A stretch of DNA of 64,000 bases from Amoebophrya sp. A120 (Eukaryota > Sar > Dinophyceae > Syndiniales > Amoebophryaceae): contig CAJINV010000002.1 in NCBI GenBank assembly GCA_905178155.1, forward strand, positions 8,513,224-8,577,223, read 5' to 3'. The translations under genes were made by a program, and so were the position numbers. This document shows, piece after piece, positions 21,214-32,837 of this stretch (positions within the stretch are counted from its first letter, which is position 1; every line of letters begins with the position of its first letter). Below the pieces are notes generated by a model. The model ran no database searches and was not told the DNA's origin. It saw only the letters and a program-made list of their open reading frames with translations.

Positions 21214-23586
21214 GTTGTAGTTCTCACTTGTGTTTCGATTGACTTTGTGTGAGTTCTTAGAGTTAGGTCTTACCTGTTGGAAGAGAGCGCATAGCTATTT
21301 CTTGAAACTGCGCACCACGGCCTGATTTGTATACCAAAAACTACGGATAATGAGCGGAGAAGGAAAAAGGGGAAGCAACTACATCAGCTCCGACATCTCC
21401 GGCACAATAATTCGGCTCATAATCACCCTAGCTCTAGAAATCCGGAAGAGCACACGGCACTTCTCCTCGACAAGTGATCTTAGCTGTTGTACTAGTACTT
21501 CAGTCTGTATTTCACATCAACTTTGAAATTGTTCGTCCCGCACTACGAGAACACTAGTGCGTGGTCAAGGTCCGCAACAATTTTTAAAGAAAGCAAGAAT
21601 CGACATCCCATCTTGTCTGTACTCACTTGTCGATTGCCCTCTCATTTTCTTCAGATGATGTACCTTTAATCATCCAAAGAAGTGTCGGGTATAACATGGA
21701 TGACGAGGCGGTTTGCTCTATCAATACTTGAGCAAATTTTCGTGCTCCCGTTTGCCACAGACGAAAAGAAGTGCCACCATCGACATCTTCGCCACGATTG
21801 CGGCGGACACCCACGTCGATATTCACCGCAGAGGCTTCATTTCGGCACCACCTTCATCATACGCAGCGCGTTTCGGACCATCTGCGGTTTTTTTTTTTGA
21901 GTTTTTGAAATTGAATAATCAAAAATCATCATATGATCACACTCAGAGGTGTACCATCACCAGAATCAAAATTTTTTGTTTCATCCTCTGGAAGATTTCA
22001 TGGTCGACGAGCACCAGCAGTAGAGTACCGCGTCCGTTCGCATTGGGGAGTATTGGCTGCGCTTGTGATGGCAGTAATCCAGCAAGACGTCGACCCAGTT
22101 TGTGCGAGCAAAAGGCTGAGTCGCTTTGAAGACCTCTCACGACGCATGCTGATCAGATTCGCATCAAAAATGAGAAGAGCTACATTTATTTCTGTCCTGC
22201 TGCTGGTGATACAGTACTCACTCACATGTTGACGTACTACTTGACACAAGGACATACAAGCACGACTCAAACGGTTGCAAGCATACATTCCGATCGGGAG
22301 TGGTTGACCGCGTACATGTAGAAGCTGATTTTTTGTCAGGCAGGTTGTGAGTATGAGTTTTTCTCTTTCATGATCGTCAGTGATTCCATTTTCAACTACT
22401 CCTTGCTCTGATATAAAAACTTATGCTAATGCAATGCTGTGTCGAAACAAAAAGAGAAAACGAAGCAGGCATGCCCATGCTTCTTTGCAACGATAGTGCA
22501 GTAGATTATACAATGCTCCCGAGGCGGCACCCATGGCGCAGATGGGGCCCATGGTGTTGGAGGTGGAGCTGTTCGTGATTGGTGCCGGCATCTTTTGGGT
22601 GTTCAACTGTAGTGCTTTTATTTATCACGACTTTGCAACTGCTCTATCAAACGGAGCGATTTTTACTTCTTCTGAATGAATCTGAAATAATAAATAAAGC
22701 AAGATTTACCAAAAGGCGGGTGATAACCATGATACATATTGTTTAGCAAATGCCGCAATCGCGTTCGCTCCCGGAGTCGGACATGAGAAGTCAGTGGAGC
22801 TAAACCGCCGTCACTCATAGTGCAGGGTCAGACTCTCTCGTGAAACAAAACATGCGGCGCTCCACCTGGCTTGGTCGCACTTGTGTTGTAGTTCTACCCG
22901 TCAAAAAAAGAAAAAACTTCAATAGACGAAAACCACGGTGGCAGAAGCAGAACCCATATAGAGAACAGAAAAAAGAACAAGACTCCGCGCAAGTGCGTCG
23001 CTCTGGCAAGCAGCATGCTCCTGCAGCACGATGAACGGTTCTTTCGAAGAAGGTTGGCGAGAGAAAAAACTAGTGCTGTGCGTTGGAATTATCTTCCCTT
23101 CGTTCATGTGAAAATAATCATCTTCAAAGCCCTCCGCCACTTCTTACCAGAACGAATTACCACGCAGTGCGTGATCTTCGTTCGAGCTTGATCGTGGTAA
23201 ATGAACTACGCTCAGATCGTAAGAACTTCAGTTATAGCTGTGTATAATTTTTCGTCGCTTCCGGATCCATGAACTTTTCAACTTTCCAAACAGCCCCTGA
23301 CAAGATAGGAAGTCGGCCACCTAGTTCTAGAAGAAGATGACGCTGTTGACAAAGAAATCAAGCAAGAAAAGTAATCAAAGTACTTACAGAGAAGTAACAC
23401 AACCGCGAAAGCGAAAATTCCTACGTTGAGAAGCCGGATTTGCCTTCCCACCCTTTTCCCTGCGGAAAAAGAAAAGTTACTTGAGGTCGCACTTTCTCCG
23501 TCCGCAACAGAAACTGATGCTGCATTCGTAGTCCTCGCGCAGGTGCACGCCGCGGAGGTGTCTACGAAGATAAATTGCACCACCAC
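21214..23586. other. Intergenic region, no gene recognised
   Basis: This 2.4-kb stretch holds only short ORFs. The ORF at 23278-23586 on the minus strand, just after the V-ATPase stop codon, has a hydrophobic stretch but no recognisable domain, and I do not call it. Confidence 0.5.
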
Positions 23587-24379
23587 TTAACCGCTGTAGG
23601 GCGTGCAGAGCCCGCTGGCGTTGCCGGCACCGGAAGCAACCACCAATCCGATGATCAAGCCATACAGGCCCAAGGCTTCGGCGAAGATCAGAATCAGGAT
23701 CATGCCGACGAAGAGGCGGGTTTGCTGGGCGTTGGCGCGGACACCGGCGTCGCCCACAATACCAATGGCGAGACCCGCAGCGAGAGAAGACATCCCGACG
23801 GTGAGGCCGGCACCGAGGTGGGCGAAACTGTGGTAAGGGTGACGTGAGTCAGAGTTCCTTGTTTTGGGATGCGCGCATGAAAGCGTTAATATCAAAATAA
23901 CGTGATTCTTCCATAACACCTTCGACGTCCAAAAGACGATTTTTGTTTTTCATCATTCAAAAATGTGGAAGTATACCCCTGGTAGGCGGAGTATTTGGCG
24001 GGTTCGTTTAGCTTTTCGTTGATAATCACGGATGTGATCAATCCGTAGATACCCAACACACCTGATTTAGTTTTTTTTTTTTTGATTGCAATTATGTTTT
24101 GCAGCTCCTGGATACTTCTGCCGCATAGACACGGGCGAATATGATCAACATGCACTACAGACAAGCACTGGTCGACGTCTACAAAACAGCTTTACCAGCC
24201 ATGACCACCGGGATGATGGACTTCATCATCAATTCAGGTCGCAGCACACCCATAGACATGATTCCGACCCCGGACTTGGCGGTCCCGTAGGCGGCTCCCA
24301 GGTTCGCGAACACGATGGCAGAGGTTACCCCCATGAAGCCGAAGAAGCTGGAGGTCGGGTCGCAGGGAATGACGGCCAT
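23587..24379 (-). CDS. V-type ATPase proteolipid subunit c (16 kDa)
   Basis: It forms the membrane rotor ring that carries protons in the V-ATPase of acidic compartments. Three exons (24379-24196, 24061-23977, 23827-23587) with GT-AG introns give 169 residues, the normal length. Four membrane helices are visible. The first is within [20 protein letters not shown] and the second within [20 protein letters not shown]. The third is [20 protein letters not shown]. The fourth, [20 protein letters not shown], carries the essential proton-binding Glu. The conserved loop [16 protein letters not shown] lies between helices three and four. There are no insertions or other oddities; this gene is useful as a control that canonical GT-AG splicing operates here. 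Confidence 0.97.
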
Positions 24380-25405
24380 TTTGACAGATCGATGGGTCAG
24401 ATGCTCAAATTCAGAGAATTCTTTACAGCAGTAGCTTTTTGCTCGGAAAGCAAGTGCGCAATAGATGAGCTCGAACTTGGTAGAGTGCTGAAGGTAATAT
24501 ATCTCCTAATTCTTTGGTGTTTTTGAAGGAAATTGTCAAAGACGGGTCACCGTCAGAGTCGCAGAAGTACTGACTGACTTCCAAGCAGCAGAAAAAAATG
24601 ACGAAGACGAGGAAACGCAGTTGCAAAACCAAACGGAGCAGAGGAAGTTCAGTTCACGGTTCTAGCGCAGGTGTCAATAAAACATTTCCGTTGTTGTACC
24701 TCGTGCAAAAAAAAAGAGGAAAATTCCTAAGTTTTGGGTCACGCAGTTCATTTTACTACGTACGGCTCGCACAGAAGTGATATCCAACCATCATGTGAAG
24801 GCCACCTATTCTAGGCAACTTCAAGCGGCACAGCAAATTTCCGCACGAAAAAACAACACTGACCAAGACGGAGTGATAAGATTAAGGCGGAAATGGAACA
24901 GCTTTCATGCACAAAACCTACACACGGTGGGCTCGCAACTGGAGCAGTTGGCGTCGCGAGCCTGCCTTCTACCAGCGGTCGACGTGGGTTCCTTCTTTAT
25001 TGTTGATTCATTGTTACATTGCGGGACGGGACCCACACACAGCGTCGCCACGGAACGGTCATTCAAACACGAATACTAAGATCGCTTTGTAATTTCAACC
25101 GTCTGATGGGTGCAGTGAGGCCAGTACGGTGAGACAAGGAAACATCGTTATCCTGTCGCAGTGGCACCGGCGCTACATCATTTTTTACAGGGGGACTTGC
25201 ATCAATACATTCATGGAACCTAATTGTCGATTATCCTCCGCAGATGGCTCTCTGCTACTTCTTGGAACATCATCGATGTTTATCAATCATCGAAAAGAGC
25301 AAGGTGCCGAGAAGCTCGACCTCGTGCTTCAAAATCAAATCATACAAGAATCAACTTTCAAGAGCCGCCAGCCACTGCTCTACCGGTGGTGGTGCCATCA
25401 CTGAC
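24380..25405. other. Intergenic region, no gene recognised
   Basis: This is the interval between the V-ATPase start and the DHHC protein stop. Short ORFs only. Confidence 0.5.
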
Positions 25406-26975
25406 CTACACAAGCGGAAAGTGCCACGTAATACCGTCTCCCGGTAGCTCTGGCTGGTAAGGCAGGAACCAGTGGCGTACGTTTCGGCCCAGGACGGAAA
25501 CAACTTTTTGTCTCACGGACACGCGTTTCCGCGGATCCATCATCTCGATGCTGGTGCGGTCCAGAAACAGGCCAGCAAAGTGAAAAATCGTCAGACCCGT
25601 TATCGCAAAGAAAAGCGCGAAGGAAATTAGTGCGGAGAGGTAGAAGCCCTGTTAAGAGTTATTTCCCGAATATTAACGAACACGAACTGCAAATGCGACA
25701 AGATCGCAAGTGGGTCTCACACTCCGCCCGGCCGCGATGATGAAATAACTGTTTGGAAAACAAATGGAAAAAAGTCTTGAAGAATTGTGCGAGAACAACA
25801 ACAGATAAAAACTGTACAATCGAGAACGTCCCGACTGCTCCGCTGCTCGCTATTGCTTTTCCGCTCGCGTCAGCACCCCCGCCAGCACCTCCGATGTGGC
25901 TACTGCTGTTTCCAAAGAACCAGGACCACCACGACGAATCACGTTCAGCATTGAGGTGGTTTTTCCCATGCCCACCAGCTGCATTTCCCGCCCCTGCTCG
26001 TGCCGCGTGTCGCACCCACCACCAGTGATGTTTGATCATGTGGAACAGCAAGTAACAATGGTACAGCGCGAAGAAGAATCCGTAGAACAGGAGTTGCAGG
26101 AAGAATTTCATGTTGAAATAGCCGATGCAGTTATTCACCCATGGACAGTGGTGGTCCATCCGCAACACGCAAGCGTTGCACCAGCGGCAGTGGTGCACAC
26201 GGTCGGGTTTGTAGTTCTCGCAGTGCTTGCAGTACCGCTGCCGGCTCTCGTTTTCCGCCTGGGTCAGCCCTTTGATTTCCTTCTTCACGGACTCACACAC
26301 AATCTCCGTGTTGGTGTCTCTCCGAATCAGTTTCTCGTCGTATGGCGTCTTCACGATCGGCGGTGGAGCGCCCGGGTTCGTGATGGCGGTTTGAATGAAG
26401 CTCCACAAAACCATCACCAAAAGAAACGTCTGCACGATACCGCGGTAGGTGAACAGCTGCCTCAAATGCTGGATCGTCGCGGAGGGGGGTTCGTTCTTGT
26501 CGTAACTCGTCCCATTGAACGTCCTGAAGTTGTGGTGGAAGACAAAATTCCGCATGAAAAACGAGTAGTGCAGCAGAATCAGGAAAACAGCGAAGCTCAT
26601 CGCGATCGCGCCGACTTGTGAGTAGTTTCTGCGGTGCGCGAGTGGCGCTTTCCGGGAGTGCACTGCAAGGACTTGGATTCTCAACTTTTCGAGAACCGTT
26701 TGTACCGTCGTGTCCGACTTTGAGGTCGTGTTGATGGTGGGGGAGGTTTGCAAACCCAAACCAGCGGAGGACATGTTGCTCCTTGGTTCTGGCTTTTCCG
26801 TGTACAGTGAGGAAGAACCTGTTCGGAGAAGCGCGGTCTTCGCTTGATGGCTCCTAGAGGGCGCAAAAGGCGACTGGTGGGTGTACAGGCCGAAAGAGCC
26901 CCGGCCCCGATCAAAGGTCACCGGGGAGGAGAAGGGCGACGGGTCGTGTTGCAACATTGTTTTTGTTCTATACAC
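25406..26975 (-). CDS. DHHC-type protein S-acyltransferase (palmitoyltransferase)
   Basis: It attaches palmitate to cysteines of membrane-associated proteins. Two exons (26975-25749, 25648-25406) give 489 residues. A disordered N-terminus of about 110 residues precedes membrane helix 1 (GAIAMSFAVFLILLHYSFF) and helix 2 (FLLVMVLWSFIQTAI). The zinc-binding cysteine-rich domain runs over residues 249-285: CKHCENYKPDRVHHCRWC, then DHHC at 274-277 and PWVNNCIGYFN. Helix 3 follows. Helix 4 lies around IVQFLSVVVLAQFFKTFF or in exon 2 (FYLSALISFALFFAITGL). The exon join FSKQ-GFYLSAL is defined by a direct repeat AACAG on both sides and gives a continuous frame. That intron has no matched GT-AG pair (it reads GT...CA or TT...AG). 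Met8 is an alternative start. Confidence 0.93.
25654..25748. mobile_element. Possible decayed TIR element acting as an intron in the DHHC gene
   Basis: A 95-bp insert sits between two copies of CTGTT (25649-25653 and 25749-25753). Its ends share only a short inverted match (TTATTTC/GAAATAA), and it lacks the 5'-TAT termini and the GCATGACAA motif. Excision with one repeat copy keeps frame. It may be an old member of the family or an unrelated short intron. Confidence 0.45.
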
Positions 26976-27630
26976 CTACTACAACGGTGGCTGGAGTCGA
27001 ACACGGTTTGCTGACACACTGCACTTAGACTTCGGCTCCTACATCTCAAGTTGGAATGCGAGTCGACATTGCAGCGAAGCGGAAGTTTTCCTAGCTTAGA
27101 GCTTGAGCGTCAACGACATGATTGTCATGAGCAGTCGCGCGGTTCTCTAATTGCCGTCACGCTTCCTCGTAACCAGTAATTATAACACGACAACTCTTAC
27201 TCTTTTTCGTTTCTCTTTGTTGACCACACTATCACTGCACTGTGAACTTCTATGCAAGCGCATCTCAATCACATCATTCCAATCGAGAAACGAAATGGAG
27301 CACGACGACACCTCAATCAAATACGAAAATACTCCATTTCGACGAATATGGTGCGTGTGTCTCCTGCTAGTACCAAATCTAAAAGAAAGACACGGAAGAT
27401 TTTGCGTTGTCGGTCTTTTGTTCGTGTTCCCCCGCCTGTAACGACACTACACGCAACACCTATGTCGGTCGAGGCTACGGGCCGTAGTGGGTCTACTGTG
27501 GAAAATTCGTGATTGTCGTTCGTTGAAGATCGTCGTCAGTTGGATGACGAGTGCATGATCCACAGATACGATACTGCAGAAGCACAGAAGTCGACGAGCA
27601 GCAATAGAACGCTGGTGCTGTTCCCCTTCT
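26976..27630. other. Intergenic region, no gene recognised
   Basis: Short ORFs only, between the DHHC gene start and the cytochrome c stop. Confidence 0.5.
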
Positions 27631-28563
27631 TCAACAAACCTGAATTGTGCTAGGGTTACCACTTTTCTTCACGAAAGAATCCTCTTGCACGTTTTGCGCT
27701 GCCATCCTGCAATTACGCTGGATGCTGTCCTCCATCTGTGAGACAGCGTCGGCTCCTGACGCAGTTCGTGGCGCTACGTCTATTGCAACGACCGCGCCGG
27801 GGTTTTCTCCGCCCGTAGTCTTAGTTTGGGAACTACTCGTCGTGCTTCCGCCGTGCTCACACACAAAAGGTGATCGCTGTTGTTGCTGCGCTGCACGCGC
27901 GGCCACTGGAGCACCTCCCGCTACACCTACAACCGGACGAGGCCCATCATTTACCGAACCGGTCCCCGTGCCCACGGACCCGGTGCTGCTTTCGCAAACA
28001 ACCGGCGTAGGCGTTGGCGCAGTCACATGATGACCACCGTTTTTATTTGGACAATTATCCTTGATGAACGCGATCAGGTCCGCTCGGTCCTGTTCGTCCT
28101 TGATCCCCAAAAACGCCATGCGCGTGCCCGGGATGTACCGCCGCGGGTTTTCGATGTACTTGAACAGATGTTTCTCCGACCACGTGATTTCGCTCTGTTT
28201 GTTTGCGTCCGTGTATATGCCCTGAAAATTACCCATCCCCATCCAATTTGTCATGCAAAACATACATAAAATCATGTGTTTGTCATGCAAAAAGTGGATG
28301 GGGATGGGTAATTTTCAGGGAATAGTGTACTCGAAATCGGGGATGGTGCCGGATAACCGTCCCAGTACGTTGAACAGACACGGACCCTGTTTGTTGATTC
28401 CCTCGGAGCTGATCGTGTGGCACTGTGCGCACTTCAGCTTGAACAGGCGCGCGCCGCGAGTGGTGTCGGTCCCCGTGGGAATTTCCACCTCCGGCTCCGC
28501 GCGAGGCCCGGGAGGGTACACCGGCCCGGAAGGACCGAGGCCCAGAAGGTCGAGCCAACCCAT
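27631..28563 (-). CDS. Cytochrome c with a long C-terminal extension
   Basis: It is the soluble haem protein that carries electrons from complex III to complex IV in the mitochondrial intermembrane space. Two exons (28563-28325, 28210-27631) give 272 residues. The haem site CAQCH is at residues 45-49, with Cys45, Cys48 and the proximal His49. The join reads [16 protein letters not shown], as expected for the family. [16 protein letters not shown] supplies the distal ligand Met111. The C-terminal helix [16 protein letters not shown] follows. The N-terminal 30 residues are Pro/Gly-rich and longer than usual. After about residue 137 there is an extension of about 135 residues, rich in Thr, Gly, Val and Gln, which normal cytochromes c lack. 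The single intron is a TIR element without GT-AG ends. Confidence 0.93.
28216..28324. mobile_element. Compact TIR element acting as the cytochrome c intron, TSD GTGTA
   Basis: This 109-bp element is almost all inverted repeat. The arms are 30 bp (28216-28245 and 28295-28324) with one mismatch and start TATGCCCTGAAAATT and TATTCCCTGAAAATT. GTGTA flanks it at 28211-28215 and 28325-28329. The interior holds two direct copies of TTTGTCATGC (28247, 28279). It could fold into a 30-bp hairpin. All six possible splice registers lack GT-AG. Confidence 0.96.
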
Positions 28564-29939
28564 CCTTGGAGCTTATTTGCTTTAGGGTACGTGCAAAGAA
28601 ACTACGCAGTGTCGTGTTCGGCACACCAGACGTCGACGAGATGCCTGTGATAACTCATGCGTCGCACTTCACGGTGCAGGTTTAGGCCAATTAGCGACAG
28701 AAAAAAGGATCTCGGAAGTATTTCAAGCTCGTAGGGGGCTCTTTCTACTAGAATTCAAGTGAAGAGTGATCACTCGGATCCTCATTGATAGCGTGCCCTC
28801 GCCCTCCTTCAACGTCAATATCTGCTCTCAAGACATTTCTTTAGCTCCGCAGTTCATAAATAAAAAGGCTGAAAAAACAGTCCGAGAAGCTATGCACCAG
28901 CAGATTCACTAGCGAAGAACACGAATCTCTTCATGTCATCACGACCTGCAGCTGGCAATATCTGCATGTGAGGGCGCGCCTGAAAGCAGCATCCAAAGGT
29001 ATTCAATGGATCCCTTGGACAAGGAAGGAAGCTCTTCTGGATCTAGTACCAGCAACGAAATCAACCGTCTACTTAATAGTTTTTCCAGTTTCTCCTTGCA
29101 TCAAAGAAAAAGAGATCAACCGCAGCGCATCGGCTGGCATGAAATCAGGCACAGTCGCAAGCCACATATTAGTGTGACTTAGGTACGGGGCTTGTTCGTT
29201 TTTTTTGTGATCGCGGTTGTACTTCGTCTCTCTATTGAATAGAGATATTGGGTCAGGGTCGCCTTGTTGTGGTATAGCAAAAAACACCGCGCATCAGTAT
29301 AGGCGTTCTCGATTTGGACTCCTTGGGTCGCTGAGCCTGGGGCTATGAAAAAAAAGGGGGAAAACTACACTCAGTACCGATCTAGATCTTTCGGTAAACT
29401 AGATCTAGAGCTCCATCAGCATTCATCTCCTATTTTTTTCGAGAGGATGTTGACAAGCAGGTGTAAGTAATTCGCTTCAACAGCTTAGAACCTCTCTCGT
29501 ATATTTTTAGTTAGACATTGGTATGATGTTGTAACTGCCTCGACGGACCGGTTTTCGTCATCTTCGATAAAGTTAGTTGGTTTACTACGTATTGAAAGGC
29601 TTGCTATTCGCTGCTTTATCCATTTGACAGTTGCAATTTACATTTTATTTGTATGCGTCCCATCTACTTGCGCTGCGCTTGTAGTTCGGGCACCACCGCG
29701 AAGGCAGCAAAGGGCTCGACAGCGACCACCGCGATAAGGTAGTCTTCAAAGGCAGAACTACAACACGCTTCAAGACAGGAAACCGAAAACGAGCCGCACT
29801 GTCCCTTAAATTTCTACGTAGTACGTGTTGGTCGCTGCATCAAAGCTATTTTTTTTGAATCAACATTTGTGACGTCCTCGTCATTGTCGTGATGCTGTAC
29901 ATACCAAGTATGGATTACACACAAATCTTTCTTATCGGA
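28564..29939. other. Intergenic region, no gene recognised
   Basis: Short ORFs only. Nested AGATCTAG-type palindromes occur around 29380-29410. No gene signal. Confidence 0.5.
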
Positions 29940-31559
29940 TCATGCGCCCCCAGCGCCCGCGCCAGATGCATCGAGCGTCGACAACACTGTCGGGGGACGA
30001 TTCTGCGGCGCAGCAGCTCTTGCGGCTTCCACGATTTTCTGCTGCGAAGAACATTTGGGTTCCAACATCGTACTTTCCTGCTCTTTGACCTTGTTGTCCA
30101 CCGCGTTATCACCTCGCTGCTTCAGCAAAAAATTCCGACACTGCTCGAGGAGGAACAGCTGCATGTTTCCATACTCTTCCGAACTCGAGTCCTGGCAGTT
30201 CCCCCGCAGATTGCAGCTGACGTGCATCGGCTTTTTATGGAACAGGGCTAGCTGACTCGCCAACGTGCCGCCCAGCCCGTCCAACGAGCCCATTACGCAG
30301 GAACTGGGCTGCGGGAACAGGTCGTCAACAGTAGGAGAAGATGAGGCCGCTGATGCAGTTTCGGTCGCAAGCAACGAGGACTTCTTTTGGACGCGAAGAT
30401 CCTGAGCATTCTTCTCGGCAAGAACAGGCCCAGTTTTGACCCCCGAGGCGCTTTCCTCCTCCTCCGCGTCCCCCGGAAAACCAGTCATGGTAACCTCTGT
30501 TCCGACGGTGGTCGACTTCGCCGAGATCTCCGAGTCCACAGCCCCCGTAGCTCCTCCGGCTTGCAACAACATCTCGTCCGCCAGTTGCAGTCCTCCGTGC
30601 TCCATTTGCAGCACGTGTTCGTTGATCTTCAATTTCGCTAATGAGTTGGCCAACAGCTGCTGGTGTTCCTGCATGTTCATGTTTTGCGCCCGGGGCGACG
30701 CCGCGCGGCGGCTGACGCCGACCGACAATCGCGACGTGCAATGCGAGGCCGTGCGCGTGCAGGGCGGCGTGCCCATCGGGTGGAGGCCGATCGAGGAGTT
30801 GGAAATGTCGAACTGCACCGAATGCGTGCGATCGAAGGTGTTCGTGCCATTTGGCGTTTGGTCTTCCTCGTTCTCGCGTCCGAGTTGGGGTAATTCCTCC
30901 TCGCCCAGGCTTTCAAGCGTGTTCGATTTCGATTTTTGCATCAGCACCTTGCTCAGCGGGTGCTTCAACGGGTCCTTTTTCATCCCGTCAGTGGCCGTCG
31001 AGTAGCCCGAGTTCGGGTTGTACAGGTTGGTGTGCAGCGAAGAGGCCGCGCTAATGAAGTTGTTATCCTGGAGGTCGTTGGTCGTCTGCGAAGGGTACTC
31101 AGTGGAACAGGAACTCCCTTGCTTCTCCAGGTTTTTGATCTTGAACTTCATTCCGGTGAAGAGCGAAGAAACAGGTGCCGGTTTGGGACTGTGTTGATCC
31201 TGGGGGTTTGACGGATTCGAACTAGCTTTCGGAGTGAGAACATTTTCGACGGGATTGGATGCTATGTCCTTCGTCTCGGCTTCAGCTGGTGCTCTGGCCA
31301 TCTTCACACTGTCGACGCCACCAGCGTTTCCTGTATCAAGAATCTTCTTCGCATGCTGCACCGCCGGAACCATTCCCGTCGTCGTTTTTGGGAGGAGTAA
31401 GCCCCTCGGCGGCAGGCCCACGTGTAGGTCATCAAGTGCACCAACGTCGCGGACATCCGAAATGTAAATGAAGAAGCTGTCCACCAGCTCTAGGAAATGA
31501 AAGAGAATCTTCGTCTCACCGTCCGGTGCGACGGCCACGAAATTCGAGGGCTTCAGCAT
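29940..31559 (-). CDS. Proteasome assembly chaperone 4-like protein with a large internal insertion
   Basis: The ORF is 539 codons and uninterrupted. The N-terminus (ETKILFHFLELVDSFFIYIS, residues about 15-34) matches the first strands of PAC4/PSMG4, which reads as a FHxxxLxDSxxxWVG pattern. The C-terminal part (GGTLASQLALFHKKPMHVSC then NLRG, and a final helix MQLFLLEQCRNFLLKQ) matches the second half of that small family: a TxxLAxRLA helix, the K-x-hydrophobic-VSxNL strand and the last helix. PAC4 is normally about 120 residues and helps assemble the proteasome alpha ring. Here its halves appear separated by roughly 370 low-complexity residues rich in Ser, Asn, Gln and Thr. The assignment rests on pattern only, so I hold it moderately. 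The tail after the last helix is Ala/Gln-rich. Confidence 0.55.
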   Translation of the reverse strand: MLKPSNFVAVAPDGETKILFHFLELVDSFFIYISDVRDVGALDDLHVGLPPRGLLLPKTTTGMVPAVQHAKKILDTGNAGGVDSVKMARAPAEAETKDIASNPVENVLTPKASSNPSNPQDQHSPKPAPVSSLFTGMKFKIKNLEKQGSSCSTEYPSQTTNDLQDNNFISAASSLHTNLYNPNSGYSTATDGMKKDPLKHPLSKVLMQKSKSNTLESLGEEELPQLGRENEEDQTPNGTNTFDRTHSVQFDISNSSIGLHPMGTPPCTRTASHCTSRLSVGVSRRAASPRAQNMNMQEHQQLLANSLAKLKINEHVLQMEHGGLQLADEMLLQAGGATGAVDSEISAKSTTVGTEVTMTGFPGDAEEEESASGVKTGPVLAEKNAQDLRVQKKSSLLATETASAASSSPTVDDLFPQPSSCVMGSLDGLGGTLASQLALFHKKPMHVSCNLRGNCQDSSSEEYGNMQLFLLEQCRNFLLKQRGDNAVDNKVKEQESTMLEPKCSSQQKIVEAARAAAPQNRPPTVLSTLDASGAGAGGA

Positions 31560-32837
31560 TCTTTGTGTCCGCTTGTATGCCAGGTCGGGTAGATTGGTGC
31601 TGCCAACTGTGGTGTGGAAATAAATAAACTCGCCTGCTATTAGGGCCAGGCAGGGGAGTATCCAAGCGGTAATGACAGGGTTTTGAAGTTGATAGAGATT
31701 TAATACGGAACCAAATCGTGAGAGCTTATCGGGTGATGAATACGTATGAGTACAAATAAAGCCAGTTGGAATTAAATCTGAAAATAAGGTCGCTAGAAGT
31801 GTTTTCGTTGATAGACATAGATCAAGACAACTGTGTCAAAAAAGAAATTTCTTGATTGATGGGGTGTAAAGAAATGCGTGCTAGTGTTTGTCGCGACTAC
31901 TTTCATTCATATTTATCGCTTTTCTTTTCGAAAAATGCCGCTAAACAACTGACCCTGATAGCTAGGTCAGCTTTAGCCTCCTGAAGTCGTTGGAGTGGAG
32001 CAAACGGTTTGGAAAAAGGAAGATTTTTGTTGGGATAGGAGCAGATAAGAACTGTTCATCAGATCGCCAAGAACGAACCCGCAGCGGTACCAAACAAGCA
32101 ATAGCACCGCCGAAATTATCAAAATACCAGAGCTGCAGGAGACCGTAAAGTGAAATTCAAATCATTGCGTTTCTCGTGGCTATATGTCGTCAACAGGGGA
32201 TTGTTGTTGTTCTTGTTCGCGAGCAGTTCTTTTCAAGTCGTGTTTGGGAAAAGAAAATTTGAACGTAGCTGCATTTGATACATCTGCCGTTTTTTTTCGA
32301 AAATCGTCACACACGTCATCGTAATCATGATAATATTCGGAGGACATACGGGGTGACAAAATTTTGTCGTGAAACATTTCTGGTAGGATCCTCCATCAAT
32401 CTTCTTCGCTTTTATTTTCTACACAGTTTCAGTTCTTCTTCTTTGTCTTTCATAGAAGAAGAAGATCTTGCTGCTTGACGGTAGTTTTGTCGGTATAGCT
32501 CCGCTTGATGTGCAACACATCCAAACCAGGACCAGCGCCGCATGCTCGAACGAAATAAAGAACAGTCTTTCTTCGTTGAATGATGTTTCAGGATCAACAC
32601 GGAGCAATACATTACCTGTTGCACCCGGCAGGTTGCCAAGCGACTCTTACTCCACCCCATGCTGGATTCACATCAGGCATAGCTGTCGCTTGAATTGTCG
32701 TTCATTCACATTCTTCTGTCTCTAAGCATAGGCAAGTGCAAGGCTGCTTCACGAATGAGAAATTCTCACAACTGAGTAGAATCTCACTGATACCGGTTGT
32801 GTTCACGATCGATGTACTCACACCAAAGATAATACGC
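31560..32837. other. Intergenic region, no gene recognised
   Basis: Short ORFs only. Nothing that I can name. Confidence 0.5.

Noticed and set aside
23977-24061. TIR elements in the V-ATPase introns
   Set aside because: Both introns are clean GT-AG and show no inverted termini or 5-bp flanking repeats.
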